Source: Salvator merianae (taxonomy: Eukaryota > Chordata > Lepidosauria > Squamata > Teiidae). From it: a stretch of 64,000 nt of DNA. Location of the stretch: assembly GCA_003586115.2 (NCBI GenBank), contig QVOM02000001.1, positions 20,091,289 to 20,155,288 on the forward strand, given 5' to 3'. The notes beneath the pieces were generated by a model, which was not told the DNA's origin, ran no database searches, and worked only from the letters and a program-made list of their open reading frames with translations. A program made the translations under genes and the position numbers. Shown piece after piece: positions 23,660 through 35,069 of the stretch (its first letter is position 1; each line of letters opens with the position of its first letter).

Positions 23660-24485
23660 GTCAGCAGAAAGCCTCTTCCCACCTGTCCAGCTTCTAGGTA
23701 TGAAGATGGGTGGCCAGGCTGACTGGAAGCAGAAGAAGCACGTGGCTGCTGTAAGCCAAAATATAATTTCCTGCTATTTTCCGAGGGTGATTGATTGCTG
23801 GGGACAGCAGTATTTGCAGTGGTAGGCTTTGCCAGTTTTACAAGGTCACCTCCCACTAATGTCACCATGAAGAAGACTGGGGAGTGAGAAAAGAAGCAAG
23901 GTGCCCGAAGAAGGGGTTAGTGAAGATAGGGTGAGTCTGCACTGCCCAGTATACTAGGCCAACAAGCATTCTAGGAGCTTTTCTTCTGAATTCTGGCATG
24001 GTCTAAGGGAGGCTTCTGGCCAGTGCAGAAGCACCCATAGTTAGGCTTCACTTTGGAAATTTGACTGGAATGTCTGTGGTGCCTGAAATGTCAAAGTAGT
24101 CATTGGTTTACCTTGTATATTTCTCTTTCTGGGAAGCTCAAGATTGGAAGTGATGCCTTTGGACTTCTAATTGCTGGACACACAGTACTGAGGCATACAA
24201 GGATGAACTGTCCAATCACATGACCAGTAAAAGCAAGGAGAACATAGGAGAACTCTTAAAAAGCAAGCAACAATGTTTCACTCATTAAAATGTTTTTGGG
24301 TTCTCTAGAATGAAAAATGGAAAGTAATAGCAGACCTTCTGCTTCATTATACAAATATATCCTCACTGGGAAGAGAAAAATTGCACATATTTGAGGCTGA
24401 GACCGCTGCCCTAGCCTGAGGCATCTTTGATGTCAGCATTATTCCCAGAACTGGCCCCACCCTATAGTTCTCCTTTGTGCTCTTA

Positions 24486-24721
24486 GGCTGTGTTCAGACA
24501 TAACAAAAGGGGCATCTCGAAGGCATCTGAGAGAGACAGTGTGTGGCCTTTATGTTCTAATCCTCCTTTTCCAGCATAGAATGTTCAGAGGAGGGGGGGG
24601 GACTGGTGTGCAAACAAACCCACCTCAGAGCCTTCCATAAGACACCTCAGAAATGCATTCTCCTCCTCCTCCTCCTCCTCCTCCTCCTCCTCCTCCTCCT
24701 CCTTTAGGTCTGATCACAGCC
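24486..24721 (+). mobile_element. MITE carrying a (TCC)n tract, 3-bp duplication TTA
   Basis: Left end GGCTGTGTTCAGAC and right end GTCTGATCACAGCC are complementary at 13 of 14 positions. TTA flanks both sides (24483-24485, 24722-24724). A long (TCC)n tract lies just inside the right end, so the microsatellite appears to have grown within the element. No coding potential: the polyproline ORF at 24653-24958 is the repeat translated. Confidence 0.75.
24658..24704 (+). repeat. (TCC)n microsatellite
   Basis: About fifteen TCC units, adjacent to the right terminus of the MITE that contains it. Confidence 0.96.
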
Positions 24722-24724
24722 TTA

Positions 24725-26185
24725 GTGTCATCCACAGCACCTCAGATCGAGAAAGGATCAAAAAATGGGGCAGGTAGTGGCTCCTTCCAGATTATTTATT
24801 CTACCCATCAACTAGTAAGAGCCAAAATCTATTCCAGGCAAGGGCTGTTGGCAAAGGGGAGCACTGACTTACCCTTTCTTACTAGTCAAACAAATGCTGA
24901 AGTCTATATTGTCCTGAGGTCAGCATCAAAGTCCCTATCTGCTCTCTGGCTGTGGTGAATGAGCAGTAAGGAAAGGATCTTTCCCTAAATTCAAATGGCA
25001 ACAGCTATGCAGAAATGGCAGAAGAAAAGAAGGAGACACCTGTGGCTTCCGACAGAGGCCTGACAAATGCTGCCCTGAATGCCTTTTGAAGCATTTACAA
25101 TGGCCACCACTTTCTACATGAGGGCCAAGTTAGCAATCTCAGCCCCCATCTTGGATGTTTAGAAAAGCATTCAGGACATTTTAGGGTATAAGTAAGCAAA
25201 TAATAAAGTGGTTCTGAATGCATAATATCTTCCATTTCACATGAAGGATGGCTGTCTGATGGCTTAGTCCATAATCAAAAAAGTCAGGGCTCCTGCAATA
25301 TGAAAATTTCCAGTTTCAGAAGCCTGCATTACCAGGTAAACCTGCTGCCATAATCTCTTCAGTATAGCATTTAAAACTGTAGGTGTTGTGTTCTTTTCTT
25401 CTACAGGTAGCTGTTGAATGCAGTTCCCACCATATTGCTGAAGGGTTTTGCTTGTTTGTTTCCTTTATGCAACAATTTGTTAATTTTATAGCAAACTGTC
25501 GCACATTGTTTTCCAAAGCAGGGAAGGCTTGAAAAGTATAATTACAATGCCAAGAACACAATGCCTTATAAAACAACAGGGCCTGGCAATTCTTTCCTAT
25601 TCCTCTAGTATTGGAGCCTTTCACACAGACTATGTAATGTCAGCAATAGAAACCATAGCTTGGCCTCTTCATAAAATGCAGACTGTTTCCACCAAGCAAT
25701 GGGCCTGCACCCCCACAGTTATCCCACTGCTACTATCAAGGACGTGAGAGGTGCAATCCATCCAATAATTCATTGGTATGCTGGGAAAAAAGATTGCAGC
25801 TCTTCCATTTTGACCTGTTCAGTTTGGAAAGTATAAGGAAGAGTCTGATTGGGTGGGACATGGCTGTGAGTTGAGGAGGGAGAATGAAAGGCATTAATTT
25901 CCCTTGCAAGGTATAGTCACTTATCAGTTAAGCAGTTTGCACAAGGGCCATGATTCCACGCAGGTGGCCAAAGGGCACCTGATGGAGGCACCTCTGCCAT
26001 TGTGGCCTTACCATAACCTCGCTGAGGCCAGGCAAGGTGCATCCCTTCTCCATTGCCACTGGGCTAGGGCACAGAAGAGTGTGCATGTGTGCATGGAGGG
26101 CAACTTTGGCCTCTGTGTGCAGGCACAGCATCCCCCTGTGTCACCAAGGCCCATATTAATGAACTGTAGCAGGATGTTAGGTAGT
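24725..26185. other. Unassigned
   Basis: Sequence without recognisable transposon ends or coding domains; short ORFs only. Confidence 0.5.
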
Positions 26186-26340
26186 GGGTGGATGGTTCAA
26201 TCCCTTGTCCTACCCTGGAAGTAGGCAATAGCAAACCATTTCTGTATCTCTGCCAAGAAAACTGCATAGAGGTACCCATGGAGGTGCACAAGCAGTCCGC
26301 CAGAAATCAGCCACAATTCAGTGGTACCCAACAATGACAA
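26186..26340 (+). mobile_element. tRNA-type SINE fragment
   Basis: GGATGGTTCAATCCC is a B-box-like segment, followed by GGCAATAGCAAACCATTTCTGT and CTCTGCCAAGAAAACTGCAT. The same body is found inverted near 26955-27118 and 36466-36645. The A box is not clear in this copy. Confidence 0.5.
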
Positions 26341-26448
26341 CAAGCACAATGAACAGTTGGGTTACACAGCACTTTAATCTATGGGATTTAAACCAGGGAT
26401 ATTTGACTCGAAATCTAACTAGAAAGATTCTAGGTTGTCAATTCTGGG

Positions 26449-26953
26449 GAGCCTGTTTGCACTTTACTGCTTAGAATGGTAGAAGTCTACCATTCTAAGC
26501 TGGAACAGACCCAGTAGTGTGGCAGCCATCTCCACTGCGATGACTGGAACAGTCCTGTATCAGACTTCCAGCATTCACAGTGCAAATGCCAGCCCAACTG
26601 CTATGACAGCAGCTGTGGAAACATCTGGCCATTGCGATTTAGCTGTCCACAGCTAGTAGTGTATGGGAGCATCTACAGATGCTCCCGGATGCTGGGACCA
26701 CCGCAGAGTGTTGATGTACTGTGCTAGTGAGTGTGCAGACATTGGCCCTTTCTGCACTTAGACTTATTCCAGATTATATCTCAGAATAGGGACCTGCCAT
26801 CTGCATACTAGTGCAGATTATGGTAGGCCCTGGGCAAGACCTTTCATAGTTTGCACTAGCATGTGGATAGCAGGTCCCTATTCTGAGATATAATCCACAA
26901 TAAGGCCAAGTGCAGAAAGGGCCATTCACTAGCATGTCAGTGTGAACAGGCTT
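26449..26953 (-). mobile_element. Family D DNA transposon, copy 3, with a nested 180-bp MITE
   Basis: Left end GAGCCTGTTTGCACTTTACT and right end AGTGTGAACAGGCTT. The interior is the reverse complement of the copy at 1634-2059 (CAGCATTCACAGTGCAAATG, CAGCAGCTGTGGAAACATCT). The copy is interrupted by the palindromic MITE at 26744-26923, after which the CACTAGCATGTCAGTGTGAA terminus resumes. It begins with a hairpin GAATGGTAGAAGTCTACCATTC. Confidence 0.8.
26744..26923. mobile_element. 180-bp palindromic MITE, copy 2 (nested in family D)
   Basis: Same termini as the 14865 copy (GGCCCTTTCTGCACTT... and ...AAGTGCAGAAAGGGCC). It is flanked by ATT on both sides (26741-26743, 26924-26926) and has the same 180-bp length. 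Confidence 0.93.
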
Positions 26954-26957
26954 TGTG

Positions 26958-27118
26958 TCTGGTATCATCAAGTTGGGCCAATTCTTGGTGGCCATCTGGA
27001 TACCTTAAAGCAGTTTTCCTAGCAGCTACAGATCAATTCTGGGCAGACCCCAGGAATCGAATTTCCTTTCAACTGCTCTGCTTTCCATGCAGGTGCTCTA
27101 TTATTGAATTTCAGCCAC
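26958..27118 (-). mobile_element. SINE fragment, minus strand
   Basis: Read on the minus strand: AGAGCACCTGCATGGAAAGC, then AAATTCGATTCCTGGGG (B-box-like), then AGCTGCTAGGAAAACTGCTT. It follows the layout of the 36466-36645 copy but is more decayed. Confidence 0.45.
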
Positions 27119-27964
27119 TGCAAAATGGTGAACACAATCTGAAAACCTTGAAAGTTACTGGCCTAACGAAACCCACAGGAGACTGTAGATTTACAGTTTT
27201 TTCTGTCTTACCCTTTCAAATCCATTCATTCTCTGTTCATTTTTTTTAAAGTGTTACAGTTAAGAGAACTTTAAAAAATAATTCCTTTACTAAAGTTCCT
27301 TATCCTCCACTTCTTTATTCAAAGTTACTTCTTTGTATCTCCCCACCTATATTTCTTGGTGAAGTCAGCATTTCTTACAAACTAGCCGAGGCAAGTCTTT
27401 TCCTCTTGAAAGAAAAAGAATTGCAAACGCACACAGGAGGCAGAGCAACTACCAGCCAGGGCCTGTCACCTTGGCATGCAATGTATAGCTTTTCCCAGTG
27501 ACAGCACCGTTCAGAAATTCCAAGTAAGAGAGAACAGGGGATATTAGCGCTAAGCAAGCCTCAAGGCAAAGCTCCCATGCCCTAAACGTTGGGAGCTTCT
27601 GCTGGAGACTGAAAATTGCGCTTTTGCTGGGGAGAAGTCAATGTAATGAACAGGGTCAACCTATGTTTTCCCCACATAGGTTTCTGAGCAAGACAGGAGG
27701 AAGCTAAAGAAGACAGAAGCTGGGTCACTCCAGGAAAACTATATAAAATGTCCTGAAGATGGGAGTCTAGTGAGGGTCAGGACAGTGGAGCATGCAAACA
27801 GTGGTTTCCCAATGCCTCGGTTCTGCTTTTAAGCTAGAACTGGGAGCTTCTGACCCTCCAAATATGGCTGGGATGCAGCTTTCATCATCCAGTTTTGACC
27901 ATCTTGGCCATGCTGTCTAGAGATGTTGGTTGGTATCTACAGATTCTCCACTGCTGCATTATAG
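27119..27964. other. Unassigned
   Basis: 27850-27935 (CTCCAAATATGGCTGGGATG...TGGCCATGCTGTCTAGAGATG) may be a very decayed palindromic repeat. Nothing else recognised. Confidence 0.4.
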
Positions 27965-27967
27965 GAT

Positions 27968-28598
27968 GGGCCTGTTCGCACTGTAGCGGTGGAACGTTCT
28001 TGTCCGCTCGCTAGAACGGAGCATTCGTACCGCCGCGGGCACGAACCTCACCTGATCCGAACCACTTCGTACCCGATTCGAACCCGAAGCTGGATAGGGC
28101 AAGACAAGTAAAAGCTTGTCTTCATCCCGACCTGCGCAGTGGAGCGAAGATTGGGCATGGCGCGTTCTCACTGTTTGCAACGGCGTCGGGCGTAGCTGGC
28201 GCGGCTGCGCATGCGGGGTGCAAAGTTTTCACATTCAGGTGCGAAGGGTACACATCCGGGTGCGATGTCTTCGTACCCGGGGTGCGCAGGTTTCGTACCC
28301 TGGTACGATGCTTCGTACCCGGGATAGCCCTTTGGGCTTGGCAGCCGAGCTGCCGTTACAAAGCCCGCTTCGTAACGAGTCCCTGGTTACGAAGTGGGTA
28401 CGAAGGTGCGAAGCGGGTGCGAAGTGGGTGTGGCATGCGGGAGCGAACTAGCGATGCCATTCGCACTGTTCCCGGTGCTGGTTGGCTTTGGGTCCGTTCC
28501 TCTGGCCGGGAGTGCGAATGGCACCGAGCATTCCCCAACCTCTCCGGTTTGAAGCCAACTACTGGGAATGGTCTACCGGGCTCAGTGCGAAAAGGCCC
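27968..28598 (+). mobile_element. CpG-rich GGGCC-TIR element, copy 2
   Basis: Starts GGGCCTGTTCGCACTGTAGC and ends GCTCAGTGCGAAAAGGCCC. GAT flanks both sides (27965-27967, 28599-28601). The 631-bp interior contains tandem-like GTGCGAAG / TTCGTACCC words around 28230-28430. It matches the copies at 8025 (inverted) and 38243 (same orientation) at the AACGGAGCATTCG block. No transposase frame. Confidence 0.9.
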
Positions 28599-28865
28599 GA
28601 TGTCAGTGTCGTAACAGCTATAGATATGAATGTTATCTGGCATTCAGACAGAAATGCTGATCCACAGATTGAAGAAGTGCCAGTCTCTGTAAAGCATGAA
28701 GAGAATGGACTGAGGTGGTCAAAGCAGGAAGTAAATGCTCTTGTAGAAAAACATTAGTAGTTTCAGGAGTTCAGAAACTGTGACAATACTTGAATTGTTT
28801 GGGGAGAGTGTTTGGAGAAAGTCTTAGGATGGAGGTAGTAACATACAAGGAAAAGATTCTTCTCC

Positions 28866-28884
28866 TGTTAACCCTAACCCTAAC
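28866..28884 (+). repeat. Short telomere-like CCCTAA motif
   Basis: Two consecutive CCCTAA units preceded by TTAA. Too short to show a telomeric origin. Confidence 0.4.
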
Positions 28885-29077
28885 ATGTGGGTCAATGAGA
28901 CATTATAGTGGACTTCACGGCCCCTTGTTTCAGATCTAAGGTAAGTGCAGAAAGGCCCTGGGAGTGCTATTGCTTGTACATCTTGTTAGCCTGTGTAAAA
29001 AATGGAATGTTAGAGCAAAAGATTGTTGATCCAATAATTTTATGAAGGGAGGCCTTACAATTCATTTCTTCTTTAAG

Positions 29078-29440
29078 GGTCTTTTCTGCACTTGGCCTTA
29101 TTTTGAATTATATCCCAGAATAGGGACCTGCTATGCACATGCTAGTGCAAACCTTGAAAGGTCTTGCCCAGGGTCTACCATAGTCTGCACTAGCATGCGG
29201 ATGGCAGGTCCCTATTCTGAGATATAGGCCCTTTCTGCACTGGGCTTTATTCAGGATTATATCTCAGAATAGGGACCTGCCATCTGCATGCTAGTGCAGA
29301 CTAAGGTAGGCCCTGGGCAAGACGTTTCATAGTTTGCACTAGCACGTGGATGGTAGGTCCCTATCCTGGGATATAATCCACAGGAAGGCCAAGTGCAGAA
29401 AGGGCCATAATCTGGAATATGTCCAAGTGCAGAAAGGGCC
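29078..29440. mobile_element. 180-bp palindromic MITE, copy 3 (outer, split)
   Basis: The outer copy begins GGTCTTTTCTGCACTTGGCC and ends GTCCAAGTGCAGAAAGGGCC. It is split at 29226 by a second copy of the same family and resumes with ATAATCTGGAATATGTCC. Its own flanks (AAG or TAA on the left, TAG on the right) do not give a perfect trimer. Confidence 0.88.
29227..29406. mobile_element. 180-bp palindromic MITE, copy 4 (nested in copy 3)
   Basis: Exactly 180 bp with GGCCCTTTCTGCACTGGG and CCAAGTGCAGAAAGGGCC ends. ATA duplication at 29224-29226 and 29407-29409. It landed in the right arm of an older copy of itself. Confidence 0.93.
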
Positions 29441-29894
29441 TAGGTGTCCACAAGTTCCAGTGTGAGTGACTGGCCCCACAAAGTAACATCCGAAAGAAAG
29501 AACAGCTGGGGAGACTCCCTCAATAATCCAAACCAAGAAACATTCAGTTTTTCAATTCTGCTTTGTGTTTTGATGTGTCATTCATAAGTTGCTGTTTTAT
29601 CTAAGACTGGAATGCAGGCTTGTTATGACTTGATGGATTTTCAGTCATGCTACTTTCCCAGAAGAATTAAAAAGGAAAAAAAAATGCTTCTGCCCAACTT
29701 TGTATCAGTTTGATTGGATGCCATTTCTGCTGTTAAGAAGTAAAATAAAATAATTAAAATTTTAAAATTAAAAGCCTGATCTTTACAGGAAGGGAGGGAG
29801 GAAGGGAAAAGTATTGTTTGCAAAGAGCTATCATGTTAAATGAGTGGAACCTCCATTTCTTCTAATATCTTGTCAAACGTAGCTCTTTTCTATG

Positions 29895-29935
29895 ATAGCA
29901 AGCTCATTCACACACACACAATGCACACATACACT
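29895..29935 (+). repeat. (CA)n-rich stretch
   Basis: CACACACACACAATGCACACATACAC: a short, interrupted dinucleotide repeat. Confidence 0.7.
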
Positions 29936-30855
29936 AACACAGGGCAAATCATTCATTCAGAAGAACTGGTCCATCCAAACATGAGAATGAGAGGTAGAAT
30001 CTTGCAATGGTGGAATGGTCTATGCTAATTCAGCCTGGAAAAGGGAGGAGGAATTTTTGCATTCTTCTCCCATATACCAAACTTCTCTCCTCTCGTATCA
30101 AACTGCTTTGGTGGAGCAGGAGTGATTTGCCTGTCAGGTGTAGTCGTTCTGTTTGAGCCATTCCCAGCCTGCTTAGATACCTGAATGCCAAATATGATGT
30201 CCCTCCTGTAGCCTGAAACGATACCATTTCATCTCTAGGCACTTCTGTCTCTAGACTAGTACCTCATTCTGCAACATAGGATGTGTACTAGTTTAATGGG
30301 CTGGCAGGCACTCTGTCATGCCATCTTCCTACACCTAATTCTACAGTTGTGGCCCTTTTCTGGTGAAGAGAAAACTGTACTGTACTTTCCAGCCCCAGGC
30401 TTTCTGTATAGTATAGAGAAGAGCTTCAGAGTTTCCTTGAATTCCTGCTTTGTGCTGATACTGTGCTCCTTGGCTGCCTTCAGCTTGTTGGGTCACAAGT
30501 AGTGCATGAGGTGAGATTATCCTTTCACTGTACATGCTTAGAATTTCATTTTCTCCAGAGATATTGTTGGCATTCGCGAGACCAGTAATTGCTGACTGAG
30601 CATTTCAGCATTACTGAAAGTAGCCTCCCGTTATCACACTAGGCAAACATTTTTAAATTCTCTAATGATCCTCTGTGTTTATCCTTGGCAGCTCCACACA
30701 ACCAATGATTCTGAGCTATGTTGGTCTGTTGATATGGCCAGGCCACACGGATGTTGAAATCTTGATGCTGATTAGATGTTCTCAAGAAAGAATAGGGGAT
30801 TCTTGATGCTGTTTCTTCTAGAGCAGAATCTGCAATTTTGGAGTCCCAGATCTAA

Positions 30856-31207
30856 GGCCGTTTCTGCACTGAGTCATATTCTGGATTATATCCTGGAATA
30901 GGAGTCTGCAATCTGTTTGCTGGTGCAAACTATGGCCCTTTCTGCACTTGGCTTTATTCTGGACTATATCCCAGAACAGGGACCTGCTATCCACACACTA
31001 GTGCTGATTATAGCAGGCCCCAGGTGGGGCCTGCCATAGTTCATAGTATACTGATGGCAGACCCCTATTCCAAGATATAATCTGGAATAAGGTCAAGTGC
31101 AGAAAGGGCCTATGACAGACCCCACTGACTTAGCCTGCATCAGCATGTGGATGGCAAGTCCCTATTCCAGGATATAACCCAGAATAAAGCCCAGTAAAGA
31201 AAGGCCC
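30856..31207. mobile_element. 180-bp palindromic MITE, copy 5 (outer, split)
   Basis: Outer ends GGCCGTTTCTGCACTGAG and AGTAAAGAAAGGCCC. TAA flanks both sides (30853-30855, 31208-31210). The element is interrupted after GGTGCAAACTAT by another family member and resumes with TATGACAGACCCC. It is more diverged than copies 1, 2 and 4. Confidence 0.88.
30934..31110. mobile_element. 180-bp palindromic MITE, copy 6 (nested in copy 5)
   Basis: 177 bp, with GGCCCTTTCTGCACTTGGC and TCAAGTGCAGAAAGGGCC ends. TAT duplication at 30931-30933 and 31111-31113. The centre holds a perfect hairpin of GGCCCCA/TGGGGCC type around 31015-31030. Confidence 0.92.
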
Positions 31208-31210
31208 TAA

Positions 31211-34200
31211 GTCTTGCAATTTTGAACCTACTAGGTGATTAATTATTTTGGTGGAACACCATTGTCCCCAGTACAATCCTATAGTGGATAATTCAGAATT
31301 GTGCCACCGTAGTACAGAGTCTTCTTTATAAGGATCAGTGAGATAATGGAAACAATAGAAAGGCTAACAATTGCAAGTTGTCACTTCTTTTCAGAGACGA
31401 AGACCACATTAAAAATAGCTAAGCTTATTTTAATTTTTTTATTATTATTACAATTTTGCTGTTGTTATTTGGTTCCAATTTTATATGAGAGAACCATAGT
31501 TTGGAAAAGGCCTTGTCTAGACTGCAACTTCTTACCCACCCAATGTCTCAAAAATGTATACATACAATCTTTGTTACTTTAACAAACTTGTCGCCTCCAG
31601 AGCAGGTGGGTAGAACTGAGTGGCAGCAGGTGTGGGGAGGACAAGGTCATGATTGGGAGCAATGCAGTTGCTTTCACTGAACCAGAAGCAAAAGCACTGC
31701 AGATGAAAGTCTGGTTCAATACCAGGAATGTCAACTCTTCAGAGTGCCACCTTATCTGTTCCCTTGTCATTCTGCAGATGCAATTGCTCACCTGCACTTG
31801 CCTGCTCTGGAAGAGGCAGATAATTAAGGTAACCAGGACTTTGTTTTTGGTCCCAGTATTGGGGAAAATATTGGAAGGTATGCAATTCCCATGCGACTTA
31901 GCAACAATGACTTCTAACCACCCTGGCTGAGAATCTGGGAAGAAAAAACAACAACAAAAAATGAGCTTCTCTTGGCTCTGGAGAGAATTAATGATCCAAG
32001 AGGGCAAAACAAAGAAACAATTCACACTTCACATTCTCTTACAAAGGAATTCCTTTTCTTGCTACATCAATCCTATTAGAAAAGGGAGGGCATATGCGCA
32101 CTCTTCTCATACCCACACACAAGGGACTAGATATTTGCAATACCAGTCTCCTTACGCAGCATCTCTTAATCTCTCTTTTTCTCTCTTCATGTCTCAAGCG
32201 CTGGCTCTGTTTTAATTATCTGTTAGACTGGCATCCTCCCTGATGCTATCAAAACAGAACAGGTGATTAGAAAGGCAATAAAGAGCAAATACTGTTGTGG
32301 GTGATGGAGCCCTGCAAATTCCATGTCCTACTTTGCTACAGGTTTTCCTGACCCCATTACTTGAATGTCCTGGGATATTTTCTCAGAAATGGAGACTTTG
32401 CCCTTTTCAGAGCATACGTAAATGAATTAGAAATACTCAGATCTGGTGCCATCATTAGATGTGGACCTTTTGGTCCAAGGGTTCTGGTCTACATCTCTCT
32501 CTCTCTCTGTGCAGGGATGATGCCACAAGTTTCTGAGCTCACCCCCAAGAAGCACTGTGTGACGATAGGTGGGGTGTTGAAAATGAGGTGGGTGAGCTGG
32601 AAAGTGCCTCTGAGAAGGATGACTGGAAGTGTACAGTTGATAAGCCAAGGCATGATGTATGTGTGTGTGTGTTCACACTAGGAAAGTGAGAATGAACACA
32701 TGCAAGGTGTGTGGAGTGAAAGCGAGTTAGCAAATGATAGACAGGAAAGTAAAGGACTGCATCATGGGTGGGCTGGATAGAGGAATCAGATAAGTGTCAA
32801 ACGGCTCCTCCTAGCTATCAGAACTTTGGCTCCCAGGTCTGCCAGTGCCACCAATCAGACACACACGTTTTTGCATTTGTATTTATTTATTACTGAAAAA
32901 GAAAGTTCTAAGTACAAATATGCTTAAGAATATTGTCCAAAGGCTTGAACAAACATTTCCTGTACAATAACATACAATACAAGCAGTGTTGACTTAGACA
33001 AAAAGTTAACAGATCAGAGAAACAGCCACTGTCTGTTGTCTGGTTTAACAAGCTAATCTTAATATAAACAAAATGGAGTATAAGTATTGTATAGTAGTAA
33101 ACTTAGGACCATTTAAGCAAAAGCTTCTTGAGGAGACAGTTTTGGAAAGTAAAGGCCCATTCATGGGAGCAAGTGCCATTGGGAGTGATGGTTCTTGCTA
33201 GGAGAATTTAATGTTCCTTTCATCTTTCCATACTGATTTGCATGCATGGGAAGAGGAAAGCACATGGCTGGGAACAACCAGATGAAAGGCATACAGAAAC
33301 ACATGGGCCACTCCCATGCTTTTGTACCTTGCCAACCATGCACAAACACAACACACATACACAGATACACACAACTGCACTGTTTCCATGATACTTTAAA
33401 CAACTTTAAACACAGGACCACAAAATTAGGGACTTGCTGGAGTAGAACTGGACCATAGCCGCAGTGTGTGTCTCAAAACCCACAGGGTGGTGAGAAAAGA
33501 GCAAAGCTGTAGCTGGAAGCCTCATTATGATCTTGCCAGAACTGTGTTCTAGTGCATAGTGGACCAAAGGACAGATCTAAGTGTGGCTTGTGATTGGAGC
33601 CTTGCCCTGCTCTTACTGCCCCTGGGGAAATGGTCCATGGGCATTTACTGGCATTAATCCAGGGGTGAATATCATGGGGACCCCGGGATGTTGCTGAACT
33701 GCAATTTCTGCTGGCTGGGGCTGCTGGGCTCTGTGGATCATCAACATCTGGAAGGATACCTTGCTTTAATCTTTGAGCTTTCTATTCTGAACAGAGGAGG
33801 AAATTGTGTTCTAAGTGGCTCGGAGCTTTTCCATGGGGAATCAGTGGGTTTCTTCCCACCTCCAAAGGTGGTAATGTTTTCCATTTGCAGTATAATTATT
33901 TGGATGCAAGCTGCTGGTGAGCTACATGGCTGCATTCAGTGGGTGATGGCTCTGGAGAAACCACCATCTCCTCTGATATGGACAGACTCCTTTGTTGTTA
34001 GATGCCACTAAATGCATGTGCATCCATATATACATATAATAGTCCAATTTGTCATCCTTCCGGAAGGAAATCCTATCTGCTGGATATCCTTTTGCCTGGC
34101 CTGGGATGAAGCAAAAAGTAAACTTGGGAGAATGATCCTAGGGGATGAAGAAGTGCTTGGAGGGGTGTAGTGTTTATCCTTCTATAATTCTAGATAAGGG

Positions 34201-34575
34201 CCTGGAATGTGTGTTTTAATTTAACTGGAATGCAAATTGCCTCAGCCAGCCACCTTTCTGCAGCAGCTCCATGCCAGGTGCTTTGTAGCATAATCTTTCT
34301 CAGTAGCACTGCCTCAGAAGTGAGCTCCATTAAGTGTAATGGGACTTACTGCCAGGTTTACAGGCATGGGAGGTCAAGCAAATGAAAAAGGATGGCCATT
34401 GGAAGGGAACAAGCAACACTTGCTTCAGTTGATTTTTAACAATCCTGTAATTTTGACCCATGTGTGATCTGAAGCCTTCCTTACTGTAGTTATCTCCAGT
34501 GAAAATCTTTTATAAACTTCTTTGAACCCTGATTAATCCCATCAGCCATCACTGGCCTCCTTTCACACTCCCAGG
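31211..34575. other. Unassigned apart from short repeats
   Basis: Short (CT)n at 32491-32508 and (GT)n at 32657-32671. No convincing exon: the overlapping ORFs at 31579-32025 and 31649-31930 lie on opposite strands and lack domains. Confidence 0.5.
33684..33756. repeat. Palindromic repeat, TGTTGCTGAACTGCAATTTC type
   Basis: ATGTTGCTGAACTGCAATTTC, then a G/C-rich GCTGGCTGGGGCTGCTGGG segment, then ATCATCAACATCTGGAAGG. This is the arm, loop and edge order of the ACTACAACTCCCATCA palindromic repeat. Confidence 0.55.
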
Positions 34576-34618
34576 TACTCTCTCTCTCTCTCTCTTTCTT
34601 TCTTTCTCTCTCTGTCTG
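34576..34618 (+). repeat. (CT)n / (TTTC)n low-complexity tract
   Basis: CT dinucleotides interrupted by a few TTTC units. Confidence 0.85.
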
Positions 34619-34671
34619 CCTTCTGCCTCCTCAGTCAGAGTACATAGACAAGACTGCACATTTCTAATGTT

Positions 34672-35069
34672 GATTCTTTCTGCACTCATGGTTAATCCAT
34701 AATAAGAGGCCACAAAGTCTTCTTCTGGGCCCCACTGGTCTGCAAGTGAGTGTGGATCTGTGAGGCCTCATCCCTGCTGGTACACACTGGATGGAGCGTA
34801 ATTCTGATCAGGGGAACTATGACTGGGATTACTAGTAGATCTGTTTAAACAGAACACGGAGGTATACAGAAATGGATCTCTCCAGTGGCTCCAAGACTAG
34901 GAAATTTTGTTCCTAACTCATGAAGCTTTGGGACTGGGCTGGACTGGATCAGTGCCATTGTGCAAATCGCTCTGTTCCAGTCCTTGCCTTTCCGAGGTCT
35001 GAACCAGCAGATCTGGCTGATCCAGATTCACTGGTTCAGACGATGGAAATATTTAGTGCAGAAAGGGCC
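34672..35069 (+). mobile_element. Probable DNA transposon with TTTCTGCACT termini
   Basis: Left GATTCTTTCTGCACTCATGG, right TTTAGTGCAGAAAGGGCC. The terminal 15 bases resemble those of the 180-bp MITE, but the 398-bp interior is different (CTGGACTGGATCAGTGCC, GCTGATCCAGATTCACTGG). Flanks GTT and TTT differ by one base. A partial relative starts near 19424 (CCATTTCTGCACTCATG). Confidence 0.6.

Noticed and set aside
24653..24958. ORF starting with a polyproline run
   Set aside because: The run is a (TCC)n microsatellite and the remainder has no recognisable similarity.
32870..33150. AT-rich stretch resembling the 3' UTR of a minus-strand gene
   Set aside because: No coding sequence upstream on that strand and no clear signal beyond AT-richness.
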